Below, piece after piece: positions 43,786-52,557 of a stretch of 64,000 nt of DNA. The notes beneath the pieces were generated by a model. The model had not been told where the DNA came from and did no database searches. It worked only from the letters and a program-made list of their open reading frames with translations. The position numbers and the translations under genes are program-made. The stretch spans positions 3,100,001-3,164,000 of the forward strand of contig NZ_CP012982.1 of assembly GCF_001411495.1 (NCBI RefSeq). The letters run 5' to 3'. Position 1 is the first letter of the stretch, and every line of letters begins with the position of its first letter. The DNA is from Burkholderia cepacia ATCC 25416. GTDB lineage: Bacteria; Pseudomonadota; Gammaproteobacteria; Burkholderiales; Burkholderiaceae.

Positions 43786-44610
43786 ATGACGAACCCGATT
43801 CGCTTCGACGGCGGCACCGCCGTGATCACCGGCGCGGCCAGCGGCATCGGCAGCGGGCTTGCACGCCATGCTGCCGGGCTCGGCATGCGCGTCGTGCTGG
43901 CCGATCTCGACCCGGCGAAGCTCGACGCATTCGCCGCGACGCTCGACACCGACGTGCTGTGCGTGCCGACCGACGTCAGCCGGCCGGAAGCCGTCGATGC
44001 GCTGGCGGAAGCCGCGTGGCAGCGCTTCGGCGGCGTCGACCTGCTGTTCAACAACGCGGGCGTGATGGCGACCGGCTTCAGCTGGGAAATCACGCCGGAG
44101 CGCTTCGAGCGCAGCTTCGCGATCAACGTGCACGGCGTGCTGAACGGGATCCGCAGCTTCGTGCCGCGGATGCTCGAACGCAACGCGCCGGCGCGCATCG
44201 TGAATACCGCGTCGGTGGGCGGGTTCCTGCCGAGCCCGCTGATGTCGCCTTATTCGGCGACGAAATTCGCGGTGGTCGCGCTGACCGAATCGCTGTACGG
44301 AGAACTGAAGATGCTCGGTGCGCCGGTCGGCGTGTCGTTGCTTGCGCCCGGCCCCGTGCAATCGGGCATCTTCAACGACCCGTTCGGCGCGGTGCACGAC
44401 CGGCCCGAAGTGCGCGGCTTCGTCGACACGATGCGCTCGATGCTGAACGCGCACGGGCTCACGCCCGACGCGTTCGCCGAGCGGGTGTTCGACGGCATCC
44501 GTGCCGGGCGCTACTGGCTGATTCCGCAACCGGAGACGATCGACGGCGCGCTGCAGCGGCGCACCGAAGACATCCTGGCCGCGCGCGATCCATCGTTGCC
44601 GTCGTTCTGA
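43786..44610 (+). CDS. SDR-family oxidoreductase
   Basis: The 274-residue product is a classical SDR with TGAASGIG, NNAGVMATG, TASVGGFLPS and YSATKFAVVALTE. The long C-terminal part with GLTPDAFAERVFDGIRAGRYW is typical of a group of uncharacterised SDRs with Rossmann fold and extended tail. It starts 5 bases after the preceding stop and ends the operon. Confidence 0.92.
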   Translation: MTNPIRFDGGTAVITGAASGIGSGLARHAAGLGMRVVLADLDPAKLDAFAATLDTDVLCVPTDVSRPEAVDALAEAAWQRFGGVDLLFNNAGVMATGFSWEITPERFERSFAINVHGVLNGIRSFVPRMLERNAPARIVNTASVGGFLPSPLMSPYSATKFAVVALTESLYGELKMLGAPVGVSLLAPGPVQSGIFNDPFGAVHDRPEVRGFVDTMRSMLNAHGLTPDAFAERVFDGIRAGRYWLIPQPETIDGALQRRTEDILAARDPSLPSF

Positions 44611-44643
44611 GGGCCGGGCGGCAGCGGCGCCCGGCGCGGGCCG

Positions 44644-44892
44644 TCACATGTGCGTGCCGGAATGCGTGCGGCCGCTCGGGTCGCCGCCGCGATCGGGGGG
44701 CGTATTGTTCTGGTCGATCTTCGCGAGCACGAAGCCGGCGTGCGGCAACGCCGCGGGCGAGCGGTGCGTCGCTTGCGCGATGGCGTCGTGCGGCGACGCG
44801 GCGGGAAAACCGGATGACGTCACGCCCGGTTGAGCGAACGCCGAAAGGGAAGCGGCCGTCAGGGCGGCGGCGACGATCGCGTGCGTTTTCAT
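44644..44892 (-). CDS. small exported hypothetical protein
   Basis: The 82-residue product has a signal peptide (MKTHAIVAAALTAASLSAFA) and a short Pro/Gly/Ser/His-rich mature part ending GRTHSGTHM. No family is recognised. A GGAGCC site precedes the ATG. It is isolated between two operons. Confidence 0.7.
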   Translation of the reverse strand: MKTHAIVAAALTAASLSAFAQPGVTSSGFPAASPHDAIAQATHRSPAALPHAGFVLAKIDQNNTPPDRGGDPSGRTHSGTHM

Positions 44893-44967
44893 GGTGGCTC
44901 CTTCACGACTGACTGCGCGACGGATTGCGAGACAACGTAATCAGTCTAGGGCGCGAAACTTAACGCG

Positions 44968-45005
44968 GCGTGAAGGCGTGAAGGCGTGAAGGCGTGAAGG
45001 CGTGA
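44968..45005 (+). repeat. octamer tandem repeat GGCGTGAA
   Basis: Nearly five copies of the 8-bp unit GGCGTGAA stand in direct tandem just 3' of the dehydratase gene (which ends at 45046 on the - strand). The unit length is not a multiple of three, so slippage would not preserve a reading frame, but no frame is at stake here. It is a possible strain-typing locus. Confidence 0.85.
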
Positions 45006-45045
45006 TGCGGCGCGGATGACGGAATGGTCATGCGCGCCGCGATGG

Positions 45046-46020
45046 TCAGGCCGACGCCGACACCAGCGTGCAGAAGTTCTCGAGATCGACGTTGCCGCCG
45101 CTGATCACCACGCCGACGCGCTTGCCCTGCAACGCGTCCTTCATCCGTCGCACGGCGGCGAACGACAGGCAGCCGGTCGGCTCGACCACAATCTTCATAC
45201 GCGTGGCGAAGAAGCGCATGCAGTCGACCAGTTCCGCGTCCGTCGCGGTGAGGATGTCGTCGACGTCGCGGCGGATGATCGGGAACGTCAGGTTGCCGAG
45301 GTGCTGCGTCTGCGCGCCGTCGGCGATCGTGCGCGGCGTGTCGATATGCACGATCGCGCCGGAGCGGAACGATTGCTGGCCGTCGTTGCCGGCTTCCGGC
45401 TCGACGCCGTACAGCGTCGCGTGCGGCGACAGCGCGCGCGTGGCGAGCGCGGTGCCCGACAGCAATCCGCCGCCGCCGAGCGGCGTGAATACCGCGTCGA
45501 GCGGGCCGACTTCGTCGAACAGTTCCTTGGCCGCCGTGCCCTGGCCGGCGATCACGTCCGGGTGGTCGTAGGGCGGGATCAGCGTGAGCCCGTGCCGCGC
45601 GGCGAGGTCGCGCCCGATCTGCTCGCGATCCTCGGTGTAGCGGTCGTAGGTCACGACCTTGCCGCCGTAGCCGCGCGTCGCGGCGATCTTCGCGGCCGGC
45701 GCGTCCTGCGGCATCACGATCGTCGCGGGAATGCCGAGGATGCGCGCCGACAGCGCGATCGCCTGCGCATGGTTGCCTGACGAGAACGCGACGACGCCGT
45801 TGCGGCGCTGCTCCGCGTCGAAGCGCGACAGCGCGTTGAACGCGCCGCGGAACTTGAACGCGCCCATGCGCTGCAGGTTCTCGCACTTGAAGAACACCTG
45901 CGCGCCGAGCGCTTCGTCGATCGTCCGCGACGTCATCACCGGCGTGCGGTGCGCATGGCCTTCGAGCCGGGCGGCGGCGGCGGCAACGTCGTCGTACGTG
46001 GGGAGAGTCGGAGCGTTCAT
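45046..46020 (-). CDS. threonine/serine dehydratase family (hydroxyaspartate ammonia-lyase-like)
   Basis: The 324-residue product is a PLP fold-type II enzyme. The PLP lysine lies in GAFKFRGAFNAL near residue 58, the Asn loop is SSGNHAQAIALSA, the Gly loop is LGGGGLLSG near residue 185, and the C-terminal SGGNVD motif is present. It lacks the regulatory ACT domain of biosynthetic threonine dehydratase, so serine racemase, catabolic threonine/serine dehydratase or threo-3-hydroxyaspartate ammonia-lyase are candidates. The neighbouring YheO-type regulator supports the last. It is the third gene of the operon. Confidence 0.9.
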   Translation of the reverse strand: MNAPTLPTYDDVAAAAARLEGHAHRTPVMTSRTIDEALGAQVFFKCENLQRMGAFKFRGAFNALSRFDAEQRRNGVVAFSSGNHAQAIALSARILGIPATIVMPQDAPAAKIAATRGYGGKVVTYDRYTEDREQIGRDLAARHGLTLIPPYDHPDVIAGQGTAAKELFDEVGPLDAVFTPLGGGGLLSGTALATRALSPHATLYGVEPEAGNDGQQSFRSGAIVHIDTPRTIADGAQTQHLGNLTFPIIRRDVDDILTATDAELVDCMRFFATRMKIVVEPTGCLSFAAVRRMKDALQGKRVGVVISGGNVDLENFCTLVSASA

Positions 46021-46086
46021 GGTCGTTTGGGTTCGGAAAGGTCAGTCAACAGGGACGCCGCGCGCACGGCGCGCCGGAATCCGGAA

Positions 46087-46725
46087 TCATTTCGCATCGT
46101 TGTAGACGGTCGCGCGCGAGACACCGAGATGCTGCGACACGATTTCCATCGCGCGGCGCACTTCGAGGAAACCGTCGGCCTTCAGCGCCTGCATCAGCTC
46201 GCGGCGCTGGTCGGTCTTCAGTTCGCGCGGCGTCGTCGCGAGACGCATCGCGAATGCGTCGATGCGTTGCCGGATCGCGTCCGCGCCGGCCGGGTCGAGC
46301 GTTTCGGCGACGGCTTCGCCGTCCGTGCTGCAGAACTGGTTCAGCATGCCCTGGAAGCCGCGGAACAGCGTGGTGTCGGCGTTCAGGCACAGCGCGGCCA
46401 CGTAGCGGCCGGTCGAATCCTTGATGCCGATCGACGTGCTTTTCGCGGTGCGGCCGTCGGCGAAGCGGTTCGGGTAGTTCGCGAGCACTTGCGGGAAATC
46501 GTCGTCCGCGATGCGGGCGAGGCCGAGCTCGGTCGCGGGATCGCCGACTGCGCGTCCCGACAGGTTGTTGTGGATCGCGAGAATCGCGTGCTTCGGCGTG
46601 CGCAGGTCGTGAACCACGACCTCGGTGAACGGCGCGAACATCGCGCCGAGCCCTTCGGCAATGCGCTGCACCTGTTCGATCAGCGATGCCTGCTCGGACG
46701 GCGCCTTGTTCCGGGTGATGGTCAT
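46087..46725 (-). CDS. YheO/DauR-type PAS-HTH transcriptional regulator
   Basis: The 212-residue product has an N-terminal PAS-like domain of the YheO family (TEVVVHDLRTPKHAILAIHN, residues ~35-55). The C-terminal HTH reads IVSQHLGVSRATVYNDAK at the very end. Such regulators control hydroxyaspartate or D-amino acid catabolic genes next to them. It lies 66 bases upstream of the dehydratase gene. The ATG at 46725 is chosen for homology. Confidence 0.88.
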   Translation of the reverse strand: MTITRNKAPSEQASLIEQVQRIAEGLGAMFAPFTEVVVHDLRTPKHAILAIHNNLSGRAVGDPATELGLARIADDDFPQVLANYPNRFADGRTAKSTSIGIKDSTGRYVAALCLNADTTLFRGFQGMLNQFCSTDGEAVAETLDPAGADAIRQRIDAFAMRLATTPRELKTDQRRELMQALKADGFLEVRRAMEIVSQHLGVSRATVYNDAK

Positions 46726-46808
46726 GGTGGTTTCGCTTTCGGGGTTCGGATCGATGCGACGGCGTCGGGAAACGGGCGACCGGCGGCGGGCGGCGGGCTG
46801 CGGGCGGG

Positions 46809-47312
46809 TTACTCGCCGTCCGCCGCTTGCGACCGCGTGATGTCGGCGAGCAGCGGCTGCGCGATCCGCACGTAGTCGGCCGCGTCGAGTACGACGGAGC
46901 GGTCGAGGCGGCCCGCGTTGAATGCAATCTCGGTGTTGTGTTCGACCAGTGCGGGATCGACGACGAGCGTCACGCCGGCGTCGAACACGAAGGGTGGCAC
47001 GGCGCCCATCACGCAGCGCGTGACGGCGGCCGCGAGATCGGGCGGTGCGAGTGTCGCCTTGCGACGGCCGACCGCATCGGCGACCTTGCGGAAATCGATC
47101 TTCAGGTGGCCGGGAATCACCGCGAGCGCGGTGGCGTCGCCGCCGTCCTTGAACGTGCACAGCATCGCCTTCGCGCCTTGTTCGGGGCGTGTGCCGCGCA
47201 GCGCGGCGATCGCGTCGCATTTTCCTTCGGCCGGATGTTCCAGCACGCGGAATCGTGCGCCGGACGTGTTCAGCAGATCGCAAAGCGTGTCGAAAACGGG
47301 GTAGTCGCTCAT
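46809..47312 (-). CDS. YbaK/EbsC-type aminoacyl-tRNA deacylase
   Basis: The 167-residue product is a YbaK/ProX-type editing domain: RVLEHPAEGKCDAIAALRG, the IPGHLKIDFRKVADAVG segment with the conserved Lys, and GAVPPFVFDAGV. These hydrolyse mischarged tRNA such as Ala- or Cys-tRNA-Pro. It lies 83 bases upstream of the YheO-type gene. The operon order editing protein, regulator, dehydratase suggests a link with an amino acid (perhaps hydroxyaspartate or serine), which is inferred. Confidence 0.85.
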   Translation of the reverse strand: MSDYPVFDTLCDLLNTSGARFRVLEHPAEGKCDAIAALRGTRPEQGAKAMLCTFKDGGDATALAVIPGHLKIDFRKVADAVGRRKATLAPPDLAAAVTRCVMGAVPPFVFDAGVTLVVDPALVEHNTEIAFNAGRLDRSVVLDAADYVRIAQPLLADITRSQAADGE

Positions 47313-47393
47313 GTCGCTCCGGGCAGGCGGGGCCGGGGAATCGAGGCGCGCCAGGGGGCGAATGCTTCGGCGTACCAGTCGATGGATTGTCCA

Positions 47394-47423
47394 ATTATAG
47401 ACGTTTTGTCATGCGCGTGGCAA
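47394..47423 (-). promoter_or_regulatory. promoter of the YbaK-regulator-dehydratase operon
   Basis: Read leftward, TTGCCA (complement of 47418-47423) and a perfect TATAAT (complement of 47394-47399) are spaced by 18 bases. The start codon at 47312 lies about 80 bases downstream. This is one of the best sigma-70 matches in the window. Confidence 0.75.
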
Positions 47424-47628
47424 AGATGCGTGCGGGCGAGGCGTGGAGGGCGCTACGGGTGGGAAGGGGATCGACAAACAGTTGCGTTGCGCAATGTTGA
47501 TGAGCGCCGGGGAATGGCCGGCGCGCGGCCCGTCGAAGAACGAGGATTTCGGGCGAGAGGAATCGCGACGGGGATCCGGCGCCAGCGTCATGCCGCCGGC
47601 CAGGACGGGAACGCGCGATCCCCCGCCG
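47424..47628. other. gene-free stretch before the deletion scar
   Basis: No coding region, terminator or repeat was recognised. With the promoter at 47394-47423 and the upstream leader it makes a 316-bp gap after the YbaK gene. Confidence 0.4.
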
Positions 47629-47887
47629 TTACTTCGTCAATCCTCGCTCCTCCCATCGGTCCCAGGTCTTCAGCGCTTGACGCGCCGCCCTGCCGAACAG
47701 GAACGACAGCGTGTCGCTTTTCATCGACATCGATTTGCGGTTCACGATCCAGAAGTCCGTCAAGGCCGTTTGCTTCCCGCTCAGCATGTCTGCGATCGTC
47801 AGGCCGTTGAGGTGCGTCAGGGCGACGCCGTGACCGAAACATCCACCCGAGTAGATGATGCGTTCGTCGTCGATGAAACCGATTTTC
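47629..47887 (-). pseudogene. C-terminal fragment of a FAD-dependent amine oxidoreductase
   Basis: About 85 residues read on the - strand: IGFIDDERIIYSGGCFGHGV, then THLNGLTIADMLSGKQ, ending WEERGLTK. This matches the C-terminus of DAO-type FAD oxidoreductases, such as gamma-glutamylputrescine oxidase-like proteins. The N-terminal ~350 residues and the start are missing; the frame breaks at ~47887 where a TetR fragment begins on the other strand. Confidence 0.72.
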
Positions 47888-47894
47888 CGCGACG

Positions 47895-48296
47895 ATGGAA
47901 GCCTACGCCAATACGTACGACAGTGTCAGCGCGGACACGTCGCTGACAGCCGAGGGCCGCCTGGAGAAAGTGGTCAGCTTGTTGCTCGAGGACGGCAAGC
48001 AGCCCCGGACGCAAAGCCTGTTCGTGAACTTCTGGGCGCTGGCGCAGACTCAGGAGTTCGCGCGGAAAATGCTCGAAGAGGGATACGGGTTTCAACGGCG
48101 CGTGATCGCCGGATTCATCGAGGCCGTGAACCCGGCGCTGTCACACGCCGCGCTCGCGAGGCGAGCCGCGCTGGTTACCGCGCAGATCGAGGGGCTCATC
48201 GTGTTGATACCGCAAAGAAACCGGTTCCCGTCGGATATCAAGGGAATCGAGGACGATGCGGTGATGGCCGTTCTGGCTTTGGCCAAGGCGCCATGA
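47895..48296 (+). pseudogene. TetR-family regulator lacking its HTH
   Basis: The 133-residue ORF matches only the C-terminal ligand-binding half of TetR-type proteins. It contains RLEKVVSLLLED, FARKMLEEGYGFQRRVIAGF, and ends AQIEGLIVLIPQRNRFPSD. The N-terminal ~60 residues with the helix-turn-helix are absent and no ribosome site lies upstream. It joins head to head with the oxidoreductase fragment. Confidence 0.7.
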
Positions 48297-48530
48297 ATTG
48301 AATCGCTGCGATGCGGTTCGACGTCTCCGGCATCGGCTCGAGTGGTCGAAGCCCGTCGAGTCGGGCGCAGAGACGTTGACGCGACGAAACTTGCTTGCAA
48401 CTGGCTGGAAACAGGATCTACGAGGAGAACACGGGCAATGTTGATCGACATGCAGGAAGCGCGCGGAGGTGATTCATCCTTTGGGCGGCGAGACTCACGC
48501 GCCCGAAGAAGCAGGAAACTCGACTTTTGC

Positions 48531-49307
48531 ATGCAAACGGTGCTGACGCTCGTCCTGGCGCTGGTCGCGCACTGCGCGTTTGCGTCGAGCAACGTGACCG
48601 ACGACGAGCAGCAACAAGCCGCGTTGCATACCCTGATGGGCACGGACCCGGCCCCGGCAGACAGTGTCAAGGGTGTCGCGCTGTCACCATGGGCGCATGG
48701 GCCGTCGGCTTCAGGGCCGCTTTGGGTCGTGGCCGCATTGGTCCAGCGCCCGACCGAGACCGTCGACGCGGAGTTGTGGACAGGTGTGCTGATCCGCGAC
48801 GGGCAAGGGTTCCGCCTGCTCGCGAGCGATCGGAGCGAGCGCGTCGATACGTCACCGATGTTATGGAGTGCCTTCCTGGCCATGGACGTCATTCCCTACC
48901 GGATCAGCGCGCAGGAAACTGCCTTTGGCGTGCTCTTCGGCAATAACTACACGTCGACCGCACATAGCGATTCGACCGGGATACTGAGCCTGTACCGTTA
49001 TCGCGATGGTCGCGTGACGCCCGTCTTCTCCGCGCTAACCGACTGGTCGACCTATGACAAGGACGGGGCTGCGGAATGTGAGGAGAAGAACGACGGAAAA
49101 CGCGGGAAGCCGGGCGATGCCCGGCCGGATTCCTGTGATGCGGAAAATACGACGGAGACGCATTACGTGCTGTCGTTCAGTCCTCACATGACGAACGGGC
49201 ACTACGACCTCCTTGTGCGTCCCAAGGGAAAGGCCGGGGCGGGCAAGTCCGCGCGTTTTACCTGGAACGGGAATACGTATCAGCCGCGCCGGTTCACGGG
49301 TGACTGA
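48531..49307 (+). CDS. exported hypothetical protein
   Basis: The 258-residue product starts with a clear signal peptide (MQTVLTLVLALVAHCAFA, then SSNV). The mature part has beta-rich segments such as GFRLLASDRSERVD, FGVLFGNNYTSTA, GILSLYRYRDGRVTP and YVLSFSPHMTNGHYDLLV. I do not recognise the family. An upstream in-frame ATG at 48438 exists, but the signal peptide supports 48531. The 234 bases before it show no other gene. Confidence 0.75.
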   Translation: MQTVLTLVLALVAHCAFASSNVTDDEQQQAALHTLMGTDPAPADSVKGVALSPWAHGPSASGPLWVVAALVQRPTETVDAELWTGVLIRDGQGFRLLASDRSERVDTSPMLWSAFLAMDVIPYRISAQETAFGVLFGNNYTSTAHSDSTGILSLYRYRDGRVTPVFSALTDWSTYDKDGAAECEEKNDGKRGKPGDARPDSCDAENTTETHYVLSFSPHMTNGHYDLLVRPKGKAGAGKSARFTWNGNTYQPRRFTGD

Positions 49308-49470
49308 CGGGCAAGAACGGGGCGGCCTCGGTCAATTGCATCGGACAGGCGTCGGCCAGGTACGACGGCTTGAACGAGCCGCTTCCGTCGCTGGCAATTG
49401 ATCGCGGTGTTGCCAGGACGTCGTGGCCATCCCAGGAAGACGTCGAGGGTTTCATGCGCGGCCAGGGCCG

Positions 49471-50448
49471 ATGGCGACGGCGATGTTCGCGAGCATCACA
49501 ATGGCTTTCGCCCTTCATTCGAGAGATCCTTTACAAACCATGCAGACGGAAATCGAAGCACCGGGCCCGGCCGGCCCGTTGAAAGGCACGCTGTTGTCCC
49601 CGGGTTCCGACGACGCCCCGGTGGTGCTGATCGTGCCGGGCTCGGGCCCGACCGACAGGAACGGTAACGCGCCGAACGGGGTTCAGGCGTCGACCTATCG
49701 ATTGCTCGCGGAGGGATTGCGCGATGAAGGAATCGCGTCGGTTCGAATCGACAAGCGCGGCATGTACGGCAGCGCGTCGGCGATATCGGATGCCGATGAC
49801 GTCACGATCGACGAGTACGCGGCCGACGTCCGTTCTTGGGTCACCGCCATTCGCGCGCGGACGGGCGCTTCCCGGGTGTGGCTGTTGGGCCATAGCGAGG
49901 GTGGATGGGTGGCGTTGTCGGCTGCCCGGCAAATGGACGACATCGGCGGCCAGATCCTGGTATCGACGGCAGGGCGCCCGCTAGGGCCCGTGTTGAGGCA
50001 ACAACTGCAATCGAACCCGGCAAATGCTCCGGTTCTTGCCAATGCAATGTCGATCCTCGAATCCCTGGAGGCAGGTGGACGGGTAGACGCAGCCAGGATC
50101 GACCCGGCACTCATGCCGTTGTTCAGGCCGCAAATCCAGCGCTTCCTGATGAGCGAGTTGATCCTCGATCCGGCAGCGCTGCTGGCCGGTTACATGAAGC
50201 CCGTGCTCATCGTGCAGGGGGCGCGGGATATCCAGGTCGCCGTACAGGACGCGGAACTGCTGAAGCACGCCTATCCGCGGGCCGAAATGGCGCTGATCGC
50301 CGACGCCAATCATGTGCTCAAGACGGTTCGCACGTCGGCGCTGCAGGAAAACCTCGCCGCTTATTCGAACCCGGATCTGCCGCTGGCGGACGGCGTGGTG
50401 GCGGCAATTTCGGCGTTCGTGCATGCGGCGACAGCGAATCGGCGCTAG
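49471..50448 (+). CDS. alpha/beta hydrolase (serine aminopeptidase type)
   Basis: The 325-residue product is an alpha/beta hydrolase with oxyanion motif VLIVPGSGPTDRNGN, nucleophile GHSEGGWVALS, acid in VQGARDIQV, and the catalytic His in ADANHVLK. The start is uncertain: 49471 gives an N-terminus MATAMFASITMAFALHS that could be a signal; 49540 (MQTEIEAPG) would make it cytoplasmic. Substrate unknown. Confidence 0.85.
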   Translation: MATAMFASITMAFALHSRDPLQTMQTEIEAPGPAGPLKGTLLSPGSDDAPVVLIVPGSGPTDRNGNAPNGVQASTYRLLAEGLRDEGIASVRIDKRGMYGSASAISDADDVTIDEYAADVRSWVTAIRARTGASRVWLLGHSEGGWVALSAARQMDDIGGQILVSTAGRPLGPVLRQQLQSNPANAPVLANAMSILESLEAGGRVDAARIDPALMPLFRPQIQRFLMSELILDPAALLAGYMKPVLIVQGARDIQVAVQDAELLKHAYPRAEMALIADANHVLKTVRTSALQENLAAYSNPDLPLADGVVAAISAFVHAATANRR

Positions 50449-50640
50449 TTCCAGTCGAATCCGGTCGATCCGTCAGGGTGGCCTTTATCGAAGCAGGCAC
50501 CGGTCAAATGACGTCGAGTGTCTGCTGTCGGGATGCGGGCATGGTCACTTCAACCAGCTTCAGTCGAACGCATCGATCAGGCGTCGGCGCAGCACGCGAC
50601 ATTCGAAGGACAAACGTCAATCGCCGGCAACCGCGCGCCG

Positions 50641-51060
50641 TCAACGATTCAGATAATCCGTCACGCGCGCCTGCAAATGCGTGATGGCATCAGTGAGCTG
50701 CAGATACGCGTCGACATCCATCAGCGTCCATTCCTGGCCTTCATTGCCGAAACGGATCGCGGCGATTTCCGCAGCGCTCAGCCAACCGGCGAAGAACCAG
50801 TGTGGCAGGCGGTCGGGCCGGCTCGACGGATAGACCCTGGACCAACCTATCCGGCTGCCCGGTATCGTCAGTCCGAATTCCTCATGGAGTTCACGCAACA
50901 CGCACGCTTCGGGCGCCTCGTTACCTTCCCTGCCTCCGCCCGGCAGGTCCCACAGGCCGGGAAACGGGATGTCGGGCTTGTCGTCACGTCGATAGACGAG
51001 GATGTCCCGGTCCTTGAAGAGCGCAATCTTCGAACCACTGAAGGGGGCAGGCGATTCCAT
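50641..51060 (-). CDS. Nudix hydrolase
   Basis: The 139-residue product carries the Nudix box as GGGREGNEAPEACVL then RELHEEFGL (spacing fits GX5EX7REUXEEXGU). It hydrolyses nucleoside diphosphate derivatives. The start at 51060 is chosen because homology begins there with MESPAPFSGSKIALF; the frame stays open far upstream, but that stretch is the complement of another gene. It is divergent from the hydrolase at 51217. Confidence 0.93.
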   Translation of the reverse strand: MESPAPFSGSKIALFKDRDILVYRRDDKPDIPFPGLWDLPGGGREGNEAPEACVLRELHEEFGLTIPGSRIGWSRVYPSSRPDRLPHWFFAGWLSAAEIAAIRFGNEGQEWTLMDVDAYLQLTDAITHLQARVTDYLNR

Positions 51061-51216
51061 GCATGATCCATATCGTGGAAGCGGGGCTGTCAGTGTAGAT
51101 TCTCGGGTATCGACGCGTACGCTCGATTTGATATAAGCATCCGCGTGGCACGACAGCGATGTCAGGGCGCGGTACAGCCGATACCGCCATTGAACGTTGA
51201 AAGCTGGAAATCGAAC

Positions 51217-51981
51217 ATGAAGACTTTTGCCATAAGGAACGGCCAATGGGGAATCCGGTATCACGATCTCCCCGGGCAAGGGATACCGACATTCTTCGTT
51301 CACGGATTGGGGTGCGCGTCCTCCTGCGATTATCCGGGCGTCATGGCACAGCCTGCTTTGTCGGGGCATCGGGCGGTGCTGGTCGATCTGCCTGGATTCG
51401 GGTTCAGCGATCGGCCCATGGACTTTTCCTACACCATTCAAGAGCATGCCGGAACGATCGTGGCGCTCGCCGATCATCTGGCGCTGTCGTCGCTCAACCT
51501 GTTCGGTCACAGCATGGGGGGCGCAGTGGCGATCGCCGCATCGATGCAGCTCGGTGAGCGGGTGCGGCATCTCGTGCTGGGCGAGCCCAATCTGGAGCCT
51601 GGAGGCGGCTTTTTCAGCAGAAAAATCGCGGCGATGACGGAGGTGGAATATGTGCAAGCCGGGCACGCCGCGCTGATCGCCGAATCCGCCGCCGGCGGCA
51701 GCGATATCTGGGCGGCTTCGATGTCGGCCAGTGCTCCGTACGCCGTCCATCGAAGTGCCGTGTCGCTCATCGAGGGCAGTCATCCAAGCTGGCGCGAGCA
51801 GCTCCATTCGATGAAGATGCCGAGAACCGTTTTGTTTGGTGCACGCTCGCTGCCCGATGTCGACACCGAACGTCTTCCCGCGGAAGGGGTGAACGTCGGC
51901 ATCGTGGAAAACGCGGGCCATTCGATGGCCTGGGAGAATCCGGCCGGGCTCGCCTTGGCGATCAGGCAGGCGCTCGAGTAA
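51217..51981 (+). CDS. alpha/beta hydrolase
   Basis: The 254-residue product shows HGLGCASSCDY, VDLPGFGFSDRP, nucleophile GHSMGGAVAIA, and the late His in NAGHSMAWENP. It is a small alpha/beta-fold hydrolase without a lid-type insert of note. A GGAAATCG site lies before the ATG at 51217. It is divergent from the Nudix gene. Substrate unknown. Confidence 0.9.
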   Translation: MKTFAIRNGQWGIRYHDLPGQGIPTFFVHGLGCASSCDYPGVMAQPALSGHRAVLVDLPGFGFSDRPMDFSYTIQEHAGTIVALADHLALSSLNLFGHSMGGAVAIAASMQLGERVRHLVLGEPNLEPGGGFFSRKIAAMTEVEYVQAGHAALIAESAAGGSDIWAASMSASAPYAVHRSAVSLIEGSHPSWREQLHSMKMPRTVLFGARSLPDVDTERLPAEGVNVGIVENAGHSMAWENPAGLALAIRQALE

Positions 51982-52105
51982 CCGGAAATCCGGCGTCGGC
52001 AAGTGTGCCGTCATCGCCGCGACCAATGCCCGTTCGGTGTGTCCGCTTTCGTAACCGGCTGCGAGCCGTCGTTCGATACCGGGCCACGACAACAGAAAAC
52101 GAGCC

Positions 52106-52471
52106 ATGACAAACCTGATTCGATTCCGTGTTCGACCGGTATTTCACGGCAGTGATCTGCTGGTCGAGGTACTCGATGATCATCGTGCAGCGGATTTTCC
52201 GAGCATCGCCGCGATCCTGCGGCATGCGCTGCACGCTGTCGAGGTTCCGCATCCGCACGGCGTTGATGAACCCGTGGTCGCATTGTTTCACGACCGCTAC
52301 TTCAGCTATTGGGCCTACGCGCGGGGCCACTATGAAATTGACGACGATATCTGGGGACTGTTCGTGACGGCGTCGATCGACAACTCATCCGTTATCGCGG
52401 ACATCGAAAGCGCACTCCTGTCGACGGGGAAGTTCGTCAAGGAATACGTGGATTTCCGCAAGTTCGAGTGA
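52106..52471 (+). CDS. hypothetical protein
   Basis: The 121-residue product begins MTNLIRFRVRPVFHGSDLLV and ends with KFVKEYVDFRKFE. It reads as alpha+beta without signal peptide or membrane helix. No family is recognised. It is isolated between a hydrolase and the EthD gene. Confidence 0.65.
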   Translation: MTNLIRFRVRPVFHGSDLLVEVLDDHRAADFPSIAAILRHALHAVEVPHPHGVDEPVVALFHDRYFSYWAYARGHYEIDDDIWGLFVTASIDNSSVIADIESALLSTGKFVKEYVDFRKFE

Positions 52472-52557
52472 GCTGAAGGGGCCGGGAAAGCCGGTGCGGC
52501 AATATCGAACGACAACTCCCGGCGCCGGCAAGGATCGCCCCACGCGATCCCCCGAAC

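Noticed and set aside
49308..49470. Short ORFs on both strands between the exported protein and the hydrolase
   Set aside because: No ribosome site, family or coding pattern; treated as intergenic.
50641..52107. A 488-codon frame fused in front of the Nudix domain
   Set aside because: The upstream part is the antisense of the hydrolase at 51217-51981; Nudix homology begins at 51060.
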